Assembly: GCA_019136135.1 (NCBI GenBank)
Contig: JAGVUR010000214.1
Location: forward strand, 1 to 49,219
Reading direction: 5' to 3'
Length of the DNA stretch: 49,219 nucleotides
DNA from: Verrucomicrobiota bacterium
Lineage (GTDB): Bacteria > Verrucomicrobiota > Lentisphaeria > Oligosphaerales > Oligosphaeraceae
Shown: piece by piece, positions 24,240 to 33,697 of the stretch
How the letters are laid out: each line of letters opens with the position of its first letter
Position numbering within the stretch: the first letter of the stretch is position 1
The notes under the pieces: generated by a model
Told to the model about the DNA's origin: nothing
Database searches by the model: none
Seen by the model: the letters and a program-made list of their open reading frames with translations, nothing else
Translations under genes and position numbers: made by a program

Positions 24240-26105
24240 ATGTCATCAAAGAAAAGCGATTTGTTGTACGGTCTCGGTGAGCCTTTTGCAGCGGGGATGT
24301 TCGAGGACGAGAATGCAACAATCCCCTGGCGTTGCGCCCGTGGGATCTGCCGTCATTTCGAACATGCGCCAGCACTGGTCCCTACGGGACTTCTCGGCAT
24401 CGGAGGCTATCAGGCCGTCTGGAACCTGAATCATGCGAAATTAGTTCGCTACGACTACAATTCCTCGATCTCCGTCGATTGGAGAGCCTTTGAGGAAGCG
24501 ATTGGCAAGACTGAGAACCCTTTCCACCAAACGCAGTTGCGCCGCGTACAGACAGAACTGACGAACTGGTTGTGCAACCCCATTCCACAACGATACGCCA
24601 TCGGGGGAGCGGGATGGATCCACGGAATCATCCACTACGAACGAATATTGGACGAAGGATTGCTTGGGTACAAGACGCGCCTGGACAACAAGCCGGACGA
24701 CGAATTCTTCGGTCCTTTGAAGGCAGTCCTGGATGCCGTCATCAACTACCTGAAGCGCTGCCCCTACCCATTCAACCAAGTACCCTTGCACCCAGCACGA
24801 AATTTCAAGGAGGCAATGGCAGCCTTCGCATTCTGCTGGTACCTCGATGGATGCGATTCAATAGGCCGTTTCGACAATATCCTGGGGAAGCATTACCATG
24901 GCGAACCTGAGGCTTTTGATATGGTCAGGGAATTGTGGACAGCCTTTGACATCAACAACGGATGGCACGCGTACCTGGACGGAACCTTGTACCCGGATTT
25001 CACCAAACTCTGCATCCGTGCGCAAAATGGGATACGACGCCCCAACACGGGACTTCGAATCACCAGCAATACCCGGGACAACCTGTGGGAGGCCGTGTTT
25101 GACGCCTGGCAACAAGGAAACCCAACACCGTCGCTGTATAACGACAAAGTCTACCGAGAGGCGCTTCCCGGCTTGACCGGAATTGACGGGGATGACCTGG
25201 ACCATTACGCCTTCGGAGGATGCACGGAACTGATGGTCGAAGGCCGCTCGCAGGTCGGCTCGATCGACGCAGGCTTGAATTTGCTCGAAATCTACCAGTC
25301 TTCAGGCTCGGAAAAGGCATTTTACGAGGCGTTGCCAAACCATGTCGACCTGGCGGTGAGAAGCGTTGTCTTGGAGCACGAGGTCGCAAAGACGTTTCGC
25401 CCCCAATTGATTCGAACTTTGCTTGTTGACGATTGCATCGAAAACGGACGTGATTTTCGTGATTGCGGAGCGCGCTACAACGGGTCGGTAATCAATCTCG
25501 CGGGAGGCACGGACACGATCAACGCCATTGCCAAGGAACGGGGCTTAACGGGAAAATTCGGGAACGACGACGAGGCGGTGGACGCCATCGCCGCAGAAAT
25601 GTATGGGCGGGTCTTCAACCTGATCACCTCCAGGCGAACATACGGTTTTTGCTTGCCATCGGTCATTCTCTTGACCACCTATGCCCAGTTCGGACACTAT
25701 GTCCCCGCCACGACGGGACGCGATGACGGGGCACCATTGACGGACTCCGTCGGAGCACGGCAGGGCACCGACCTGAAGGGGCCTACGGCACTGCTTAACT
25801 CGACCGCCAAAATCCCCTCCTCAAAGGCGATCGGAACCTTGATTTTGAACCTGAGGTTGAATGCGGAAATGATGTCCGAGGACAACCGACCGCGGTTGAA
25901 AGCCCTGATCCAGGGATTCTTCGCCCAAGGCGGAATGCAAGTCCAAATGACCATCATCGACCAAAAGACATTGCTCGCAGCCTATGAGAATCCCGACGCC
26001 TATCCCAACCTCCTGGTTCGAATTGGGGGATACTCGGAGTATTTCCGACGCTTGTCGCGAGAATTGCAGGGCGAGATACTTAAGCGAACAGAGCATAGTC
26101 TGTAA
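24240..26105 (+). CDS. Glycyl radical enzyme, PFL family, divergent
   Basis: Radical enzymes of this family use a glycyl radical and an active-site cysteine for C-C or C-X cleavage under anoxic conditions. Here the thiyl cysteine lies in GGCTEL (C328, with E330 as in the eliminase/dehydratase GCVE branch), and the C-terminal radical loop reads RIGGYS with G597 expected to carry the radical, then LQGEILKRTEH. The 621 residues are 150-200 fewer than typical members; the shortfall is at the N-terminus. Start uncertain: ATG at 24240 chosen; ATG at 24210 and 24228 and TTG at 24198 are in frame. It lacks the Cys-Cys pair of pyruvate formate-lyase. No radical SAM activase lies nearby. Substrate unknown. 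Linked to the next gene by a 49-base gap. Confidence 0.85.
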   Translation: MSSKKSDLLYGLGEPFAAGMFEDENATIPWRCARGICRHFEHAPALVPTGLLGIGGYQAVWNLNHAKLVRYDYNSSISVDWRAFEEAIGKTENPFHQTQLRRVQTELTNWLCNPIPQRYAIGGAGWIHGIIHYERILDEGLLGYKTRLDNKPDDEFFGPLKAVLDAVINYLKRCPYPFNQVPLHPARNFKEAMAAFAFCWYLDGCDSIGRFDNILGKHYHGEPEAFDMVRELWTAFDINNGWHAYLDGTLYPDFTKLCIRAQNGIRRPNTGLRITSNTRDNLWEAVFDAWQQGNPTPSLYNDKVYREALPGLTGIDGDDLDHYAFGGCTELMVEGRSQVGSIDAGLNLLEIYQSSGSEKAFYEALPNHVDLAVRSVVLEHEVAKTFRPQLIRTLLVDDCIENGRDFRDCGARYNGSVINLAGGTDTINAIAKERGLTGKFGNDDEAVDAIAAEMYGRVFNLITSRRTYGFCLPSVILLTTYAQFGHYVPATTGRDDGAPLTDSVGARQGTDLKGPTALLNSTAKIPSSKAIGTLILNLRLNAEMMSEDNRPRLKALIQGFFAQGGMQVQMTIIDQKTLLAAYENPDAYPNLLVRIGGYSEYFRRLSRELQGEILKRTEHSL

Positions 26106-26154
26106 TTCGCCAACCAAGAGTCAGTACTACCATGCCAAATAAGGACAAGAACCT

Positions 26155-29133
26155 ATGAAAACAAATTTTCTATCGGCATTGATGTTGTTGTGCGTCGCCG
26201 TCTTCGGAGCTGCCGACCGGCACATGATGGTTGACAGCGAAGGCGTGATGCGATTCGTGGACAACGGCGAAGAAGTGGCGCTCTTCGGAGTAAACTACTA
26301 CCCCCCGTTCAGCATCGACTACTCCCTTCTGAAAAGCCGGGGCATCGACAACAAGGAGGCAATCCTGCAAGACCTGGCGCATTTCCAGCGCATCGGTATC
26401 AACACGTTGCGACTCCATTGCTTCGAACGCCAATTTAGCGACAGTGAAGGCAACATGCTGGACAATATCCACCTGGAACTGCTGGATTTCCTGGTGGATG
26501 AATCAGCCAAAAGAGACATCTACGTGATCATGACCCCGATCGCCTGGTGGGGTTCCCCCGTGGTTCAACCCGGTTGCTTCGCATCGCGGTACAAAACCAT
26601 CAGGGAAATGATTGCAGACCGAGCAGCATGGGGATGCATGGCACGCTTCCTGGAACAATTTGGCAAGCATGTCAATCGATACAATGGAAAGACTTACGCC
26701 GATGACCCGGCAATCCCCTTCTTCGAACTGATCAACGAACCGCTCTATACGCCGGAATTCAAGGACGAGGACATCACGGTCTTCATCAACGCACTCTATG
26801 ACGGACTGAGAGCCTCAGGCACTAAAAAGGCTATCTTCTACAACTGCTGGGGAGAACGCTTCCAAGCATGCGCCGATGCGAAAATCGAAGGCGTCTCCCA
26901 TGTAAGCTACCCGACGGGACTCGTCGCAGGATATACACTCACGGCAAACTACTTGGGCAAAGTCGCCAAATACCGTTCCTTCGATGACAAGAGAATACAG
27001 AAAAAGGCGAAGATGATCTATGAATTCGACTGCGCTGACGTTCATCAAACCACGATGTACCCCGCAATGGCTTGCGCATTCAGGGGAGCTGGAGCGCAAG
27101 CGGCAACACAGTTCCAGTACGATGTCCTGGCGATCGCAGCGGAAAACCTGAACTGGCAAACTCATTACCTGAACCTGTGCTACACCCCGGGAAAAGCACT
27201 GGGATTCGCAATCGCAGCAGAAGTCTTCAAAAGAATTCCAAGGGGATTTGACGCCGGAGAATACCCGAAAAGCCTTGCCTTCGATGCCTTCAAACTCTCC
27301 TATGAGGACGATCTGGCAGAAATGGTCACCGACACCAATTTCCTGTTCACCAACAACACCAAGACCATCCCCCCGAACCCGAAGGCATTGACCCGGGTTT
27401 GGGGAGTGGGCGAATCGCCAGTGGCATCCTCCACAAGCACTGGAGCGTTCTTCCTGGATAAATTGGGCGACGGAGACTGGTTGTTCGAAACCTATCCCGA
27501 CGCTATCATCGTACGTGACCCCTACAGCGGCGGAGCCAAGGAAAAGGTCCGCCTGGTCGAATTTTCCAATGACTTCAAGCTCGCCCTCCCCGACTTGGGT
27601 TCCGAGTTCAGCGTGACAAGACTGGATCAGGCGGCTCCCGTCCAAAGGGCCACCAGTGGCTCCTTCACCGCCAAACCAGGTCAATATCGCCTCGTTCGCC
27701 AAGGAGTTCAGGCTGGAGCGTTGCCGAAAAGCAATCGCGACTTCGTACTTCCTAAAATGAGCGAAATCGACGACCAAGTGCTGATGGCAATCGACACCCC
27801 AACGCAATTTATATCAGGCGAAAAGCCTTTGATCGTCAAGGCATCGGGATTCATAGGCAAAAACTGCACTCGCTTGGAACTGGTTCTGGAAGGAGTAAGG
27901 CACAAAAAAGAGATCAGGCTACCTATGGATCTCGAGGGAAAGAAAGCCGTCTTCAAATGGGAAGTCCCGGCCAGTGAGCTGAACAAGACAGACATCTACA
28001 GGGTCTGGATTGAACATACAGCAAACGGAAAGGTCACTTGTCTCCCATCGGGACGAGGACGAAATGCAAACGAACCTGCTTTTGGCACGACCTGGTCGGC
28101 AATCAGAATTGACGAAAATACACCTATCCCAGATAACCATGGCGAAGAGCCATATAAAGTCACATACAAGTATGACAAGGAAGGCAATTTCATCCGCATG
28201 GCGGCTACGGGATACGGAGAAGGAAGAGCCGCAAGCAAAATATGGTTCAACGTGACTCCCCCTCCAGCCGGCGTTCCTGTGACAGGAATCAGAGTCCGTG
28301 TACGAGGCGGCGAATTCACTACAGGCGTGGAATTGGGGCTGAAGCATGACGAAAAGCATGCCTACGGAATGGATTTGTCACTCTCCCAGGAATGGCAAGA
28401 ACTCGATGCCCCTTTCCAGGCGACGAAGACACTTTGGGGAACGATCGATGGCGAGCCAGATGCCCACGCCATCAAGAGCATCAGCCTCATTACAGGAACA
28501 TGGCTCTTCAGTGAACTTCGGGAAAAGCCACATTTCGTAGATTTCCAGCAAGCGGATTGGATTTATGCACCTGAAGACATTCGGGTCAACGTTGTCGCAA
28601 TGGATTCAGCCCCTCCTGTAATCAGTGAATTTGAGAGCGCTCGTATTCCCAGGTTGAAATATCCTCTCCACGCATCTTTGGTTCAAGGGAGCGAACCAGG
28701 TCGCCGCGCCCTTCGCATCACGGCGGGAAGTTTTCTGGGAACGCCTTCCCATGGTTCTTTCACCCCTCCTTTCTCCCCTGTCTTCAAAAAACTCCTGAAG
28801 CCAGGCAAGCAATACACGCATCTGGTGGTAACGGCAAGGGCACTCTACCCTTGGACGAACAAGGCGGAACTCACGTTGACCGAAAGCGATGGATCGGTCT
28901 GGGGAACACAGGAACTCCCTCTGACCACTTCCTGGGAAGACATCCGCTTCCCACTTGACAAACTCTACCTGTTCAAGCACTGGGGAAAAATGCCGCCGAA
29001 TCGTGGCGGCGAAGGCGATCAAGTCAACCTCGACCAAATTATCAGACTTTCATTTTGCATCGGAAAATTCCTATACGGCGACAATGCAGGCAAGCCGCAT
29101 GGATTGGAAATCCAGGAAATCAAGGTGGAATAA
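26155..29133 (+). CDS. Secreted GH5-like (clan GH-A) glycoside hydrolase, multidomain
   Basis: The 992-residue product has a signal peptide (MKTNFLSALMLLCVAVFGAA, cleavage near residue 20), so it is exported. Residues about 30-400 look like a TIM-barrel glycosidase: GVNYYPPF near the start, GINTLRLH, acid/base candidate E195 in LINEPLY, and nucleophile candidate E290 in MIYEFD. From about 480 onward are beta-rich segments, including two carbohydrate-binding-like sandwiches near 665-820 and 850-990. No membrane anchor is visible. It follows the glycyl radical enzyme by 49 bases with AAGGA before its ATG. Exact GH family and substrate cannot be assigned. Confidence 0.75.
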   Translation: MKTNFLSALMLLCVAVFGAADRHMMVDSEGVMRFVDNGEEVALFGVNYYPPFSIDYSLLKSRGIDNKEAILQDLAHFQRIGINTLRLHCFERQFSDSEGNMLDNIHLELLDFLVDESAKRDIYVIMTPIAWWGSPVVQPGCFASRYKTIREMIADRAAWGCMARFLEQFGKHVNRYNGKTYADDPAIPFFELINEPLYTPEFKDEDITVFINALYDGLRASGTKKAIFYNCWGERFQACADAKIEGVSHVSYPTGLVAGYTLTANYLGKVAKYRSFDDKRIQKKAKMIYEFDCADVHQTTMYPAMACAFRGAGAQAATQFQYDVLAIAAENLNWQTHYLNLCYTPGKALGFAIAAEVFKRIPRGFDAGEYPKSLAFDAFKLSYEDDLAEMVTDTNFLFTNNTKTIPPNPKALTRVWGVGESPVASSTSTGAFFLDKLGDGDWLFETYPDAIIVRDPYSGGAKEKVRLVEFSNDFKLALPDLGSEFSVTRLDQAAPVQRATSGSFTAKPGQYRLVRQGVQAGALPKSNRDFVLPKMSEIDDQVLMAIDTPTQFISGEKPLIVKASGFIGKNCTRLELVLEGVRHKKEIRLPMDLEGKKAVFKWEVPASELNKTDIYRVWIEHTANGKVTCLPSGRGRNANEPAFGTTWSAIRIDENTPIPDNHGEEPYKVTYKYDKEGNFIRMAATGYGEGRAASKIWFNVTPPPAGVPVTGIRVRVRGGEFTTGVELGLKHDEKHAYGMDLSLSQEWQELDAPFQATKTLWGTIDGEPDAHAIKSISLITGTWLFSELREKPHFVDFQQADWIYAPEDIRVNVVAMDSAPPVISEFESARIPRLKYPLHASLVQGSEPGRRALRITAGSFLGTPSHGSFTPPFSPVFKKLLKPGKQYTHLVVTARALYPWTNKAELTLTESDGSVWGTQELPLTTSWEDIRFPLDKLYLFKHWGKMPPNRGGEGDQVNLDQIIRLSFCIGKFLYGDNAGKPHGLEIQEIKVE

Positions 29134-29151
29134 AACAATCCAGCTCCAGGC

Positions 29152-30246
29152 TCAACATGCGGCGCGGCGGATCTCCTCAAGCAATGCCTCCAGCAGCTTG
29201 CCTTCCTCCAACGTGCAGACTTTCTCGCCTTTCCTGAACAAGACCCCAGTCCCCTTTCCGCCGGCAATTCCCACGTCCGCGTCGCGAGCCTCGCCCGGTC
29301 CATTCACCTCGCATCCCATCACCGCGACCTTGCGCAAATTGATCCTTTTCCCCAACCCCAACAGACGTTCGATCTCTTGCTCAACCGCAGTCGCCAGCGA
29401 AACAAGGTCGACTCGGGTCCTGCCACATGTGGGACAGGACACCACTTCGGGACCGTCATCAAGCATTCCGCACGCGGACAAAATCCTCCGAGCCGTACGG
29501 ATTTCTTCCTCGGGTTCGCATGTCAGGCTCACCCGAATTGTCTCGCCAATCCCATCAAGCAGCAACGAGCCGATCCCGATGGACGACTTCACAACCCCAC
29601 GAGAAGGTGGCCCTGCCTCGGTAACTCCTAGGTGCAAAGGAATATCGCTGCGAGAGGCAAACATCCGGCAAGCCTCGACAGTCGATCTCACGTCAGATGA
29701 TTTCAAGCTCACCTTCAAGGACATGCACCCTTCAGCCTCGAACAAGGAAACATACTTCATCGCACTGCGAACCATCCCTTCGGCGCCGCGCCCCAACGAA
29801 GCCTCGATCTCGGGATCCAAGCTCCCGCAATTTACGCCAATCCGTACCACGCACCCACGAAGGGCAGCGATGCGGGCAACTTGACGCATCGAGTCAACAT
29901 TACGCATGTTGCCAGGATTGACACGAATTCCAGCCGCGCCCGACTCCATCGCCCCAATCGCCAGACGATGGTCAAAGTGTATGTCCGCAACAACAGGCAA
30001 CTTGCTCGCAGAACAAATTGACGCCAAACTGGACAGGCTATCATGGGACGGAACGGCAACCCGGATGATCTGGCAGCCCAACGCAGCAAGCCGATCGATC
30101 TGCGCCAGGGTCCCATCGACGTCATGCCATGGTAAATTCGTCATGGACTGAATCGACACAGGCGAACCGCCACCAATCAAAACACCGCCTAAATTTATGC
30201 AACGAGTCGTACGCATCGTTACTGTCCTCGCTTCTTCATTCATCAT
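29152..30246 (-). CDS. ispG: 4-hydroxy-3-methylbut-2-enyl diphosphate synthase
   Basis: IspG (GcpE) makes HMBPP from MEcPP in the MEP isoprenoid pathway using a 4Fe-4S cluster. The 364 residues have the TIM-barrel part (IQSMTNLPWHDVDGTLAQI, VADIHFDHRLAI, GIRVNPGN) and the cluster domain with CPTCGRT and GCEVNGPGEA supplying the three cysteines and the glutamate ligand. ATG at 30246 overlaps the stop of the upstream FAD gene (ATGA), so they are translationally coupled. It converges on the hydrolase gene, only 18 bases apart. Confidence 0.95.
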   Translation of the reverse strand: MMNEEARTVTMRTTRCINLGGVLIGGGSPVSIQSMTNLPWHDVDGTLAQIDRLAALGCQIIRVAVPSHDSLSSLASICSASKLPVVADIHFDHRLAIGAMESGAAGIRVNPGNMRNVDSMRQVARIAALRGCVVRIGVNCGSLDPEIEASLGRGAEGMVRSAMKYVSLFEAEGCMSLKVSLKSSDVRSTVEACRMFASRSDIPLHLGVTEAGPPSRGVVKSSIGIGSLLLDGIGETIRVSLTCEPEEEIRTARRILSACGMLDDGPEVVSCPTCGRTRVDLVSLATAVEQEIERLLGLGKRINLRKVAVMGCEVNGPGEARDADVGIAGGKGTGVLFRKGEKVCTLEEGKLLEALLEEIRRAAC

Positions 30247-31430
30247 CAAACGTAATTTCCTGCGGCCTCGCCCATCTTGAGGCAATTACCCGTCACGCGA
30301 TAGGCTGCATGGGCGATATAACTTCCTGAAATGCAACGTCCTGCGACCAAAAGCCCCGTCAAGTCCTCGGGGATCAGCGACCGCATTGGAATCTCAAATC
30401 CAGCGTGTCCGAAACACGTTTGCTTGCTTTCTTCCGGCTCGTGAATGTCAACCCCAAAACGCACCAGGCATATTCCGTCATCAAATCGGCGTCCATTTCG
30501 GACGTCCTCGTCGGTTATGTAGTATTTCCCCAGGATCCTGCGGGTCTCTCGCACGCCGATGACTGCGGGCAATTCCAGCAGGTACACATCGCCCAATACG
30601 GACTTGATGGAGCCGAAGAACTCCATCGCCTTTCGAACTTGACGACGCCCTTCAAGAATCCCCTTGCTCAAATCGTCGCCGTCACAACCGAGGCGACGTT
30701 TGGCGTGCGTCCATTGGATCAACGCCTCTCCTGGACGCGGAAGCTTGATGATCGCGGGATGGTCAAAGGGAATCTCGCTTAAGACCTGCTCCTCGCCCAA
30801 AACCTTCGTCAATTCACGGAACCAACCGACAATGTCATCCCTCGGATATTCTTCCTTCACGCCCCCAATCTTGAACATCATGGTCATCGGTTGGAAGGCG
30901 CCATCTCCAGGACGACCGATTTCGTAGCGTGCCCCTGCGCGAGCCGCCACGTCGCCATCACCTGTGCAGTCAATCACCATATCCGCCAAAATCGCCTGGC
31001 ATCCCGATTTGTTTTCCACAAAGCACCCCTTCACCCGCCCGTCTTCCACGATCGGTTCCGTGAACAGCGTATGCAGCAGGATGTCAACTCCGGCATCCAA
31101 TGCCATCTCGTCGAGCAGCAATGTCATTTCCGTAGGATCGAAAGACATGTCCCACAAGCCTCCCCAATGGCCGCTTGCCTGCAAATGGTTCCGCAGCTCC
31201 GCGTTCAGGCCGTCATGGTGCCGATTGTCGAAAAAGGGACTCAACAACCCCAGCGTCCACATCCCGCCCAGCTTGCATCCATACTCCACCAAGGTCACCT
31301 TACGACCTCGACGAGCCGCCGTCACAGCAGCGCCAAAACCAGCCGGGCCGGCGCCTATCACCAAAACATCACAATGATTCCGGACTTCAACCGACATGGA
31401 TGAACGCTCAATTCGACTCGCTTGCGACAT
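30246..31430 (-). CDS. FAD-dependent oxidoreductase (FAD_oxidored family)
   Basis: The 394 residues carry the dinucleotide-binding motif GAGPAGFGAA near 26-35, an acidic residue ending strand 2 (VTLVEYG), the ATG-like region VIDCTGDGDVAARAGA, and a C-terminal FAD-binding stretch (GLLVAGRCISGSYIAHAAYR). The LGGMWTLGL and RETRRILGKYYIT blocks are typical of the FAD-dependent oxidoreductases common in PVC and Bacteroidota genomes, whose substrates are mostly unknown. AGAAGGACTT precedes the ATG. It lies 22 bases after the pseudokinase gene and overlaps ispG by 1 codon. Confidence 0.82.
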   Translation of the reverse strand: MSQASRIERSSMSVEVRNHCDVLVIGAGPAGFGAAVTAARRGRKVTLVEYGCKLGGMWTLGLLSPFFDNRHHDGLNAELRNHLQASGHWGGLWDMSFDPTEMTLLLDEMALDAGVDILLHTLFTEPIVEDGRVKGCFVENKSGCQAILADMVIDCTGDGDVAARAGARYEIGRPGDGAFQPMTMMFKIGGVKEEYPRDDIVGWFRELTKVLGEEQVLSEIPFDHPAIIKLPRPGEALIQWTHAKRRLGCDGDDLSKGILEGRRQVRKAMEFFGSIKSVLGDVYLLELPAVIGVRETRRILGKYYITDEDVRNGRRFDDGICLVRFGVDIHEPEESKQTCFGHAGFEIPMRSLIPEDLTGLLVAGRCISGSYIAHAAYRVTGNCLKMGEAAGNYV

Positions 31431-31452
31431 AAGTCCTTCTCCTGTTGCTTCC

Positions 31453-33306
31453 CTAGAATCCGTACTTCAAGATATCCTTTTTACCTGGCGGATACGCCTT
31501 CAGTCCCGCCTTCGCCAGGCGGCGCGCCGCCTTCCGATACCCATACCAGTCGCACAGCAACGCCGAATTCAGGTAGTGGTCAAAGGCTTCACGCTTTTCC
31601 TTCAGGCTTTGTCCGGCCATTTCAAGTCGTTTTTCCCCATAATACTCCAGAATCCTCTCAATCTCGCTCCAATCCAATTCCTCCAAACGTACATTCTCAA
31701 TTGCGCGAGGATCATCGACGCCATCCCACTGCCTGATCGTCAAACCGTTGGATTCCGAACCCATCGGAATGAAGCCCAATACCTTGCGACCATTAGCCAA
31801 TGCCAACTCGCTACCCTCTTCGCGACGATACGGCATCTTGAACAACGAATACATGTAGCTCCCCATCTGCGCAACAATCCTGACACGCTCCTTCTCCAAC
31901 TCGCGATACGATTCAGGCAAACTCTCCATGTAGGGACGAACTTCATCGCGACTGAAACGGAAATCCCGGGGGCGGGGACGGTTGCGGCGATGCTCCTTCG
32001 GGACACGAGGTCCCTCCCTTGACACCGATTCGTCAACCTCCTCGGTCACCTCGCCCTCCAAAAACGAAACGTCAACCTCAGTCTGCGAACCCAGCGGAGT
32101 CTCCGATATCACCTCGCCAGTCTTCGGGTCGATCAAACGAACTCCAGAACCTAATCCTGCACTCTGCTTGCCCTCGCCTGTAGACGAGGATACAGCCCGC
32201 ATGAAAACCCAAATCCCAATCAACAACGCAAGGAAGGCACCGAAAAACACCAAAAGACGATTCACCAGTCGCTCAGCCGACGACGTGGAGGAACCACCTG
32301 CAACGGAACCAGTCCCGTCGGTATCCTCTGCCGAACCATCGCCAGTCTGAATGTCGCCTGTTGCCCGAGTCCGGTTCAATACGATCTTCGAACCGCCACC
32401 CCCAGTGGCACGACCTTCGCTGCGACGACTAACCAAAGGCAACATCCCCTGAGCAGCAGACAGCAAACTCGTGTATCCTGCAGGACGCTCCAAGGGAGTG
32501 GTCGACAACATCCGCAATATCTGAGCCGATACGCCGATCGGCGTCCCCCCTTGACGGGACAAAACCGATGCCAAGTCAACGCCCTCCTCAGGATAATACC
32601 CAGTCAACAGACGATAGCACCACACCCCGAAGCTATACAAGTCGCCGCTGAACGACGCGGCACCGCCGGAGCGACGCTCGGGACTCGAATACGGATCGTC
32701 CAATAGGTGAAGCCCCAATGCCGTGTACTCGCCGAAACCAAAAATCTTCAATGTCCCCTGGTTGTCCTTCACGATCGTCTCGTCTCCAAGCCCACCGTGT
32801 ACAACACCGCCCTCCAAGGTCTTTTGCAATGCCTCGGCCGCCATCATAATCAACGGACGGGCTTCCTTCCAGCCTATCCCATTGCCGTCAAGACCAAGGC
32901 AACTGTCGCTGCCGACATACTGGCACGCCGAGTAAACACCACCTTCATACCGACCGCAGGAGTAAATCGTCGGCAAGCCAGGATGCAAAACCATTGAAAT
33001 CTTCCGAAGCTCCCCCAGGTACGCTTCCAATTGCTCGTCGCCATACTCGCCATTGCCAGAGACCTTGACGACCAAAGCCTGACGATCCAGCGAAGTCTCC
33101 AAGGCGCGATATCGGGATACTCTGCCATTGCTCCACAACTCCTCCTCCAAGGCATACTGCAAAAACATCTGAGGTATCCGGACTCCATTTCCGCATGCCG
33201 GGCACGGAAACTCCTCAAACGCATGCAACTGAACATCCGACACATCCAACTTCGTCTTGCAGGATGGACAATATATTTTCAACTGCTCGCTTTTTGAGTC
33301 GCTCAT
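31453..33306 (-). CDS. Zinc-ribbon pseudokinase with a membrane segment
   Basis: 617 residues. The N-terminus has a zinc ribbon (C13, C16, C35, C38). Residues about 60-290 follow the Hanks-type kinase fold: VVKV with K81, HPGLPTIYSCG, and GDLYSFGVWCYRLLTGYYP (subdomain IX). Catalytic residues are lost: HRDLKPxN reads HGGLGDET (170-177), and DFG reads GFG (190-192). A low-complexity linker follows, then one membrane helix at about 350-371 and a C-terminal domain of about 240 residues of unknown fold that starts in an acidic stretch. It is presumably a signalling scaffold. The 37842 PP2C phosphatase is the only phosphosignalling gene nearby. Strong as a kinase-fold protein; inactivity inferred. 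Confidence 0.82.
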   Translation of the reverse strand: MSDSKSEQLKIYCPSCKTKLDVSDVQLHAFEEFPCPACGNGVRIPQMFLQYALEEELWSNGRVSRYRALETSLDRQALVVKVSGNGEYGDEQLEAYLGELRKISMVLHPGLPTIYSCGRYEGGVYSACQYVGSDSCLGLDGNGIGWKEARPLIMMAAEALQKTLEGGVVHGGLGDETIVKDNQGTLKIFGFGEYTALGLHLLDDPYSSPERRSGGAASFSGDLYSFGVWCYRLLTGYYPEEGVDLASVLSRQGGTPIGVSAQILRMLSTTPLERPAGYTSLLSAAQGMLPLVSRRSEGRATGGGGSKIVLNRTRATGDIQTGDGSAEDTDGTGSVAGGSSTSSAERLVNRLLVFFGAFLALLIGIWVFMRAVSSSTGEGKQSAGLGSGVRLIDPKTGEVISETPLGSQTEVDVSFLEGEVTEEVDESVSREGPRVPKEHRRNRPRPRDFRFSRDEVRPYMESLPESYRELEKERVRIVAQMGSYMYSLFKMPYRREEGSELALANGRKVLGFIPMGSESNGLTIRQWDGVDDPRAIENVRLEELDWSEIERILEYYGEKRLEMAGQSLKEKREAFDHYLNSALLCDWYGYRKAARRLAKAGLKAYPPGKKDILKYGF

Positions 33307-33338
33307 TCAAAAAACTCCAGTTTTTTCAAGCCTTTAAT

Positions 33339-33366
33339 TTGCATTTTCCGATTTCGGGTGTATTTT
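33339..33366 (+). promoter_or_regulatory. Probable promoter of the tRNA-Glu pair
   Basis: TTGCAT (33339-33344) and TATTTT (33361-33366) are separated by 16 bases, about 20 bases before the first tRNA-Glu. The hexamers are close to a sigma-70 consensus. Confidence 0.45.
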
Positions 33367-33388
33367 AAAGCTGTCTATAGTTTTTTGC

Positions 33389-33463
33389 GTCTCCATCGTC
33401 TAGTGGTTAGGACACCAGGTTTTCATCCTGGTAACATGGGTTCGACTCCCGTTGGAGATGCCA
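33389..33463 (+). tRNA. trnE: tRNA-Glu (anticodon TTC), copy 1
   Basis: A 75-nt gene with acceptor GTCTCCA/TGGAGAT (G-U at position 1), discriminator G and encoded CCA. The anticodon loop TTTTCAT on a CCAGG/CCTGG stem reads TTC. First of two identical genes. Confidence 0.96.
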
Positions 33464-33476
33464 AACATCCACATGC

Positions 33477-33551
33477 GTCTCCATCGTCTAGTGGTTAGGA
33501 CACCAGGTTTTCATCCTGGTAACATGGGTTCGACTCCCGTTGGAGATGCCA
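33477..33551 (+). tRNA. trnE: tRNA-Glu (anticodon TTC), copy 2
   Basis: Identical to copy 1 over all 75 nt and displaced by 88 bases, so the 13-base spacer is the only separation. This is a recent tandem duplication or a copy kept identical by gene conversion. Confidence 0.96.
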
Positions 33552-33557
33552 TTTTCA

Positions 33558-33595
33558 AGGCGCTTGCTCTTCCAAGAGCGAGCGCCTCTTTTTTT
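33558..33595 (+). terminator. Rho-independent terminator of the tRNA-Glu transcript
   Basis: Arms 33558-33571 and 33574-33587 form a 14-bp stem (AGGCGCTTGCTCTT against AAGAGCGAGCGCCT, one G-U) followed by seven T at 33589-33595. Confidence 0.9.
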
Positions 33596-33630
33596 CCTTC
33601 CATCATAGACCACCACAAACACCCTTTACG

Positions 33631-33663
33631 AAAAACGCCACGGGACGCTATGCCCCGTGGCGT
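33631..33663 (-). terminator. Rho-independent terminator after rplT
   Basis: Perfect 10-bp stem ACGCCACGGG/CCCGTGGCGT (33635-33644, 33654-33663) followed on the minus strand by five T. It lies 35 bases after the rplT stop; on the plus strand the tail is pyrimidine-rich, so it may also back up the tRNA terminator. Confidence 0.87.
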
Positions 33664-33697
33664 TCTCTTTTCTATCATTTAGCCAAGCTCGAACCCA

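Noticed and set aside
33389..33551. Tandem repeat or CRISPR-like unit of 88 bases
   Set aside because: Both units fold as complete tRNA-Glu genes with encoded CCA.
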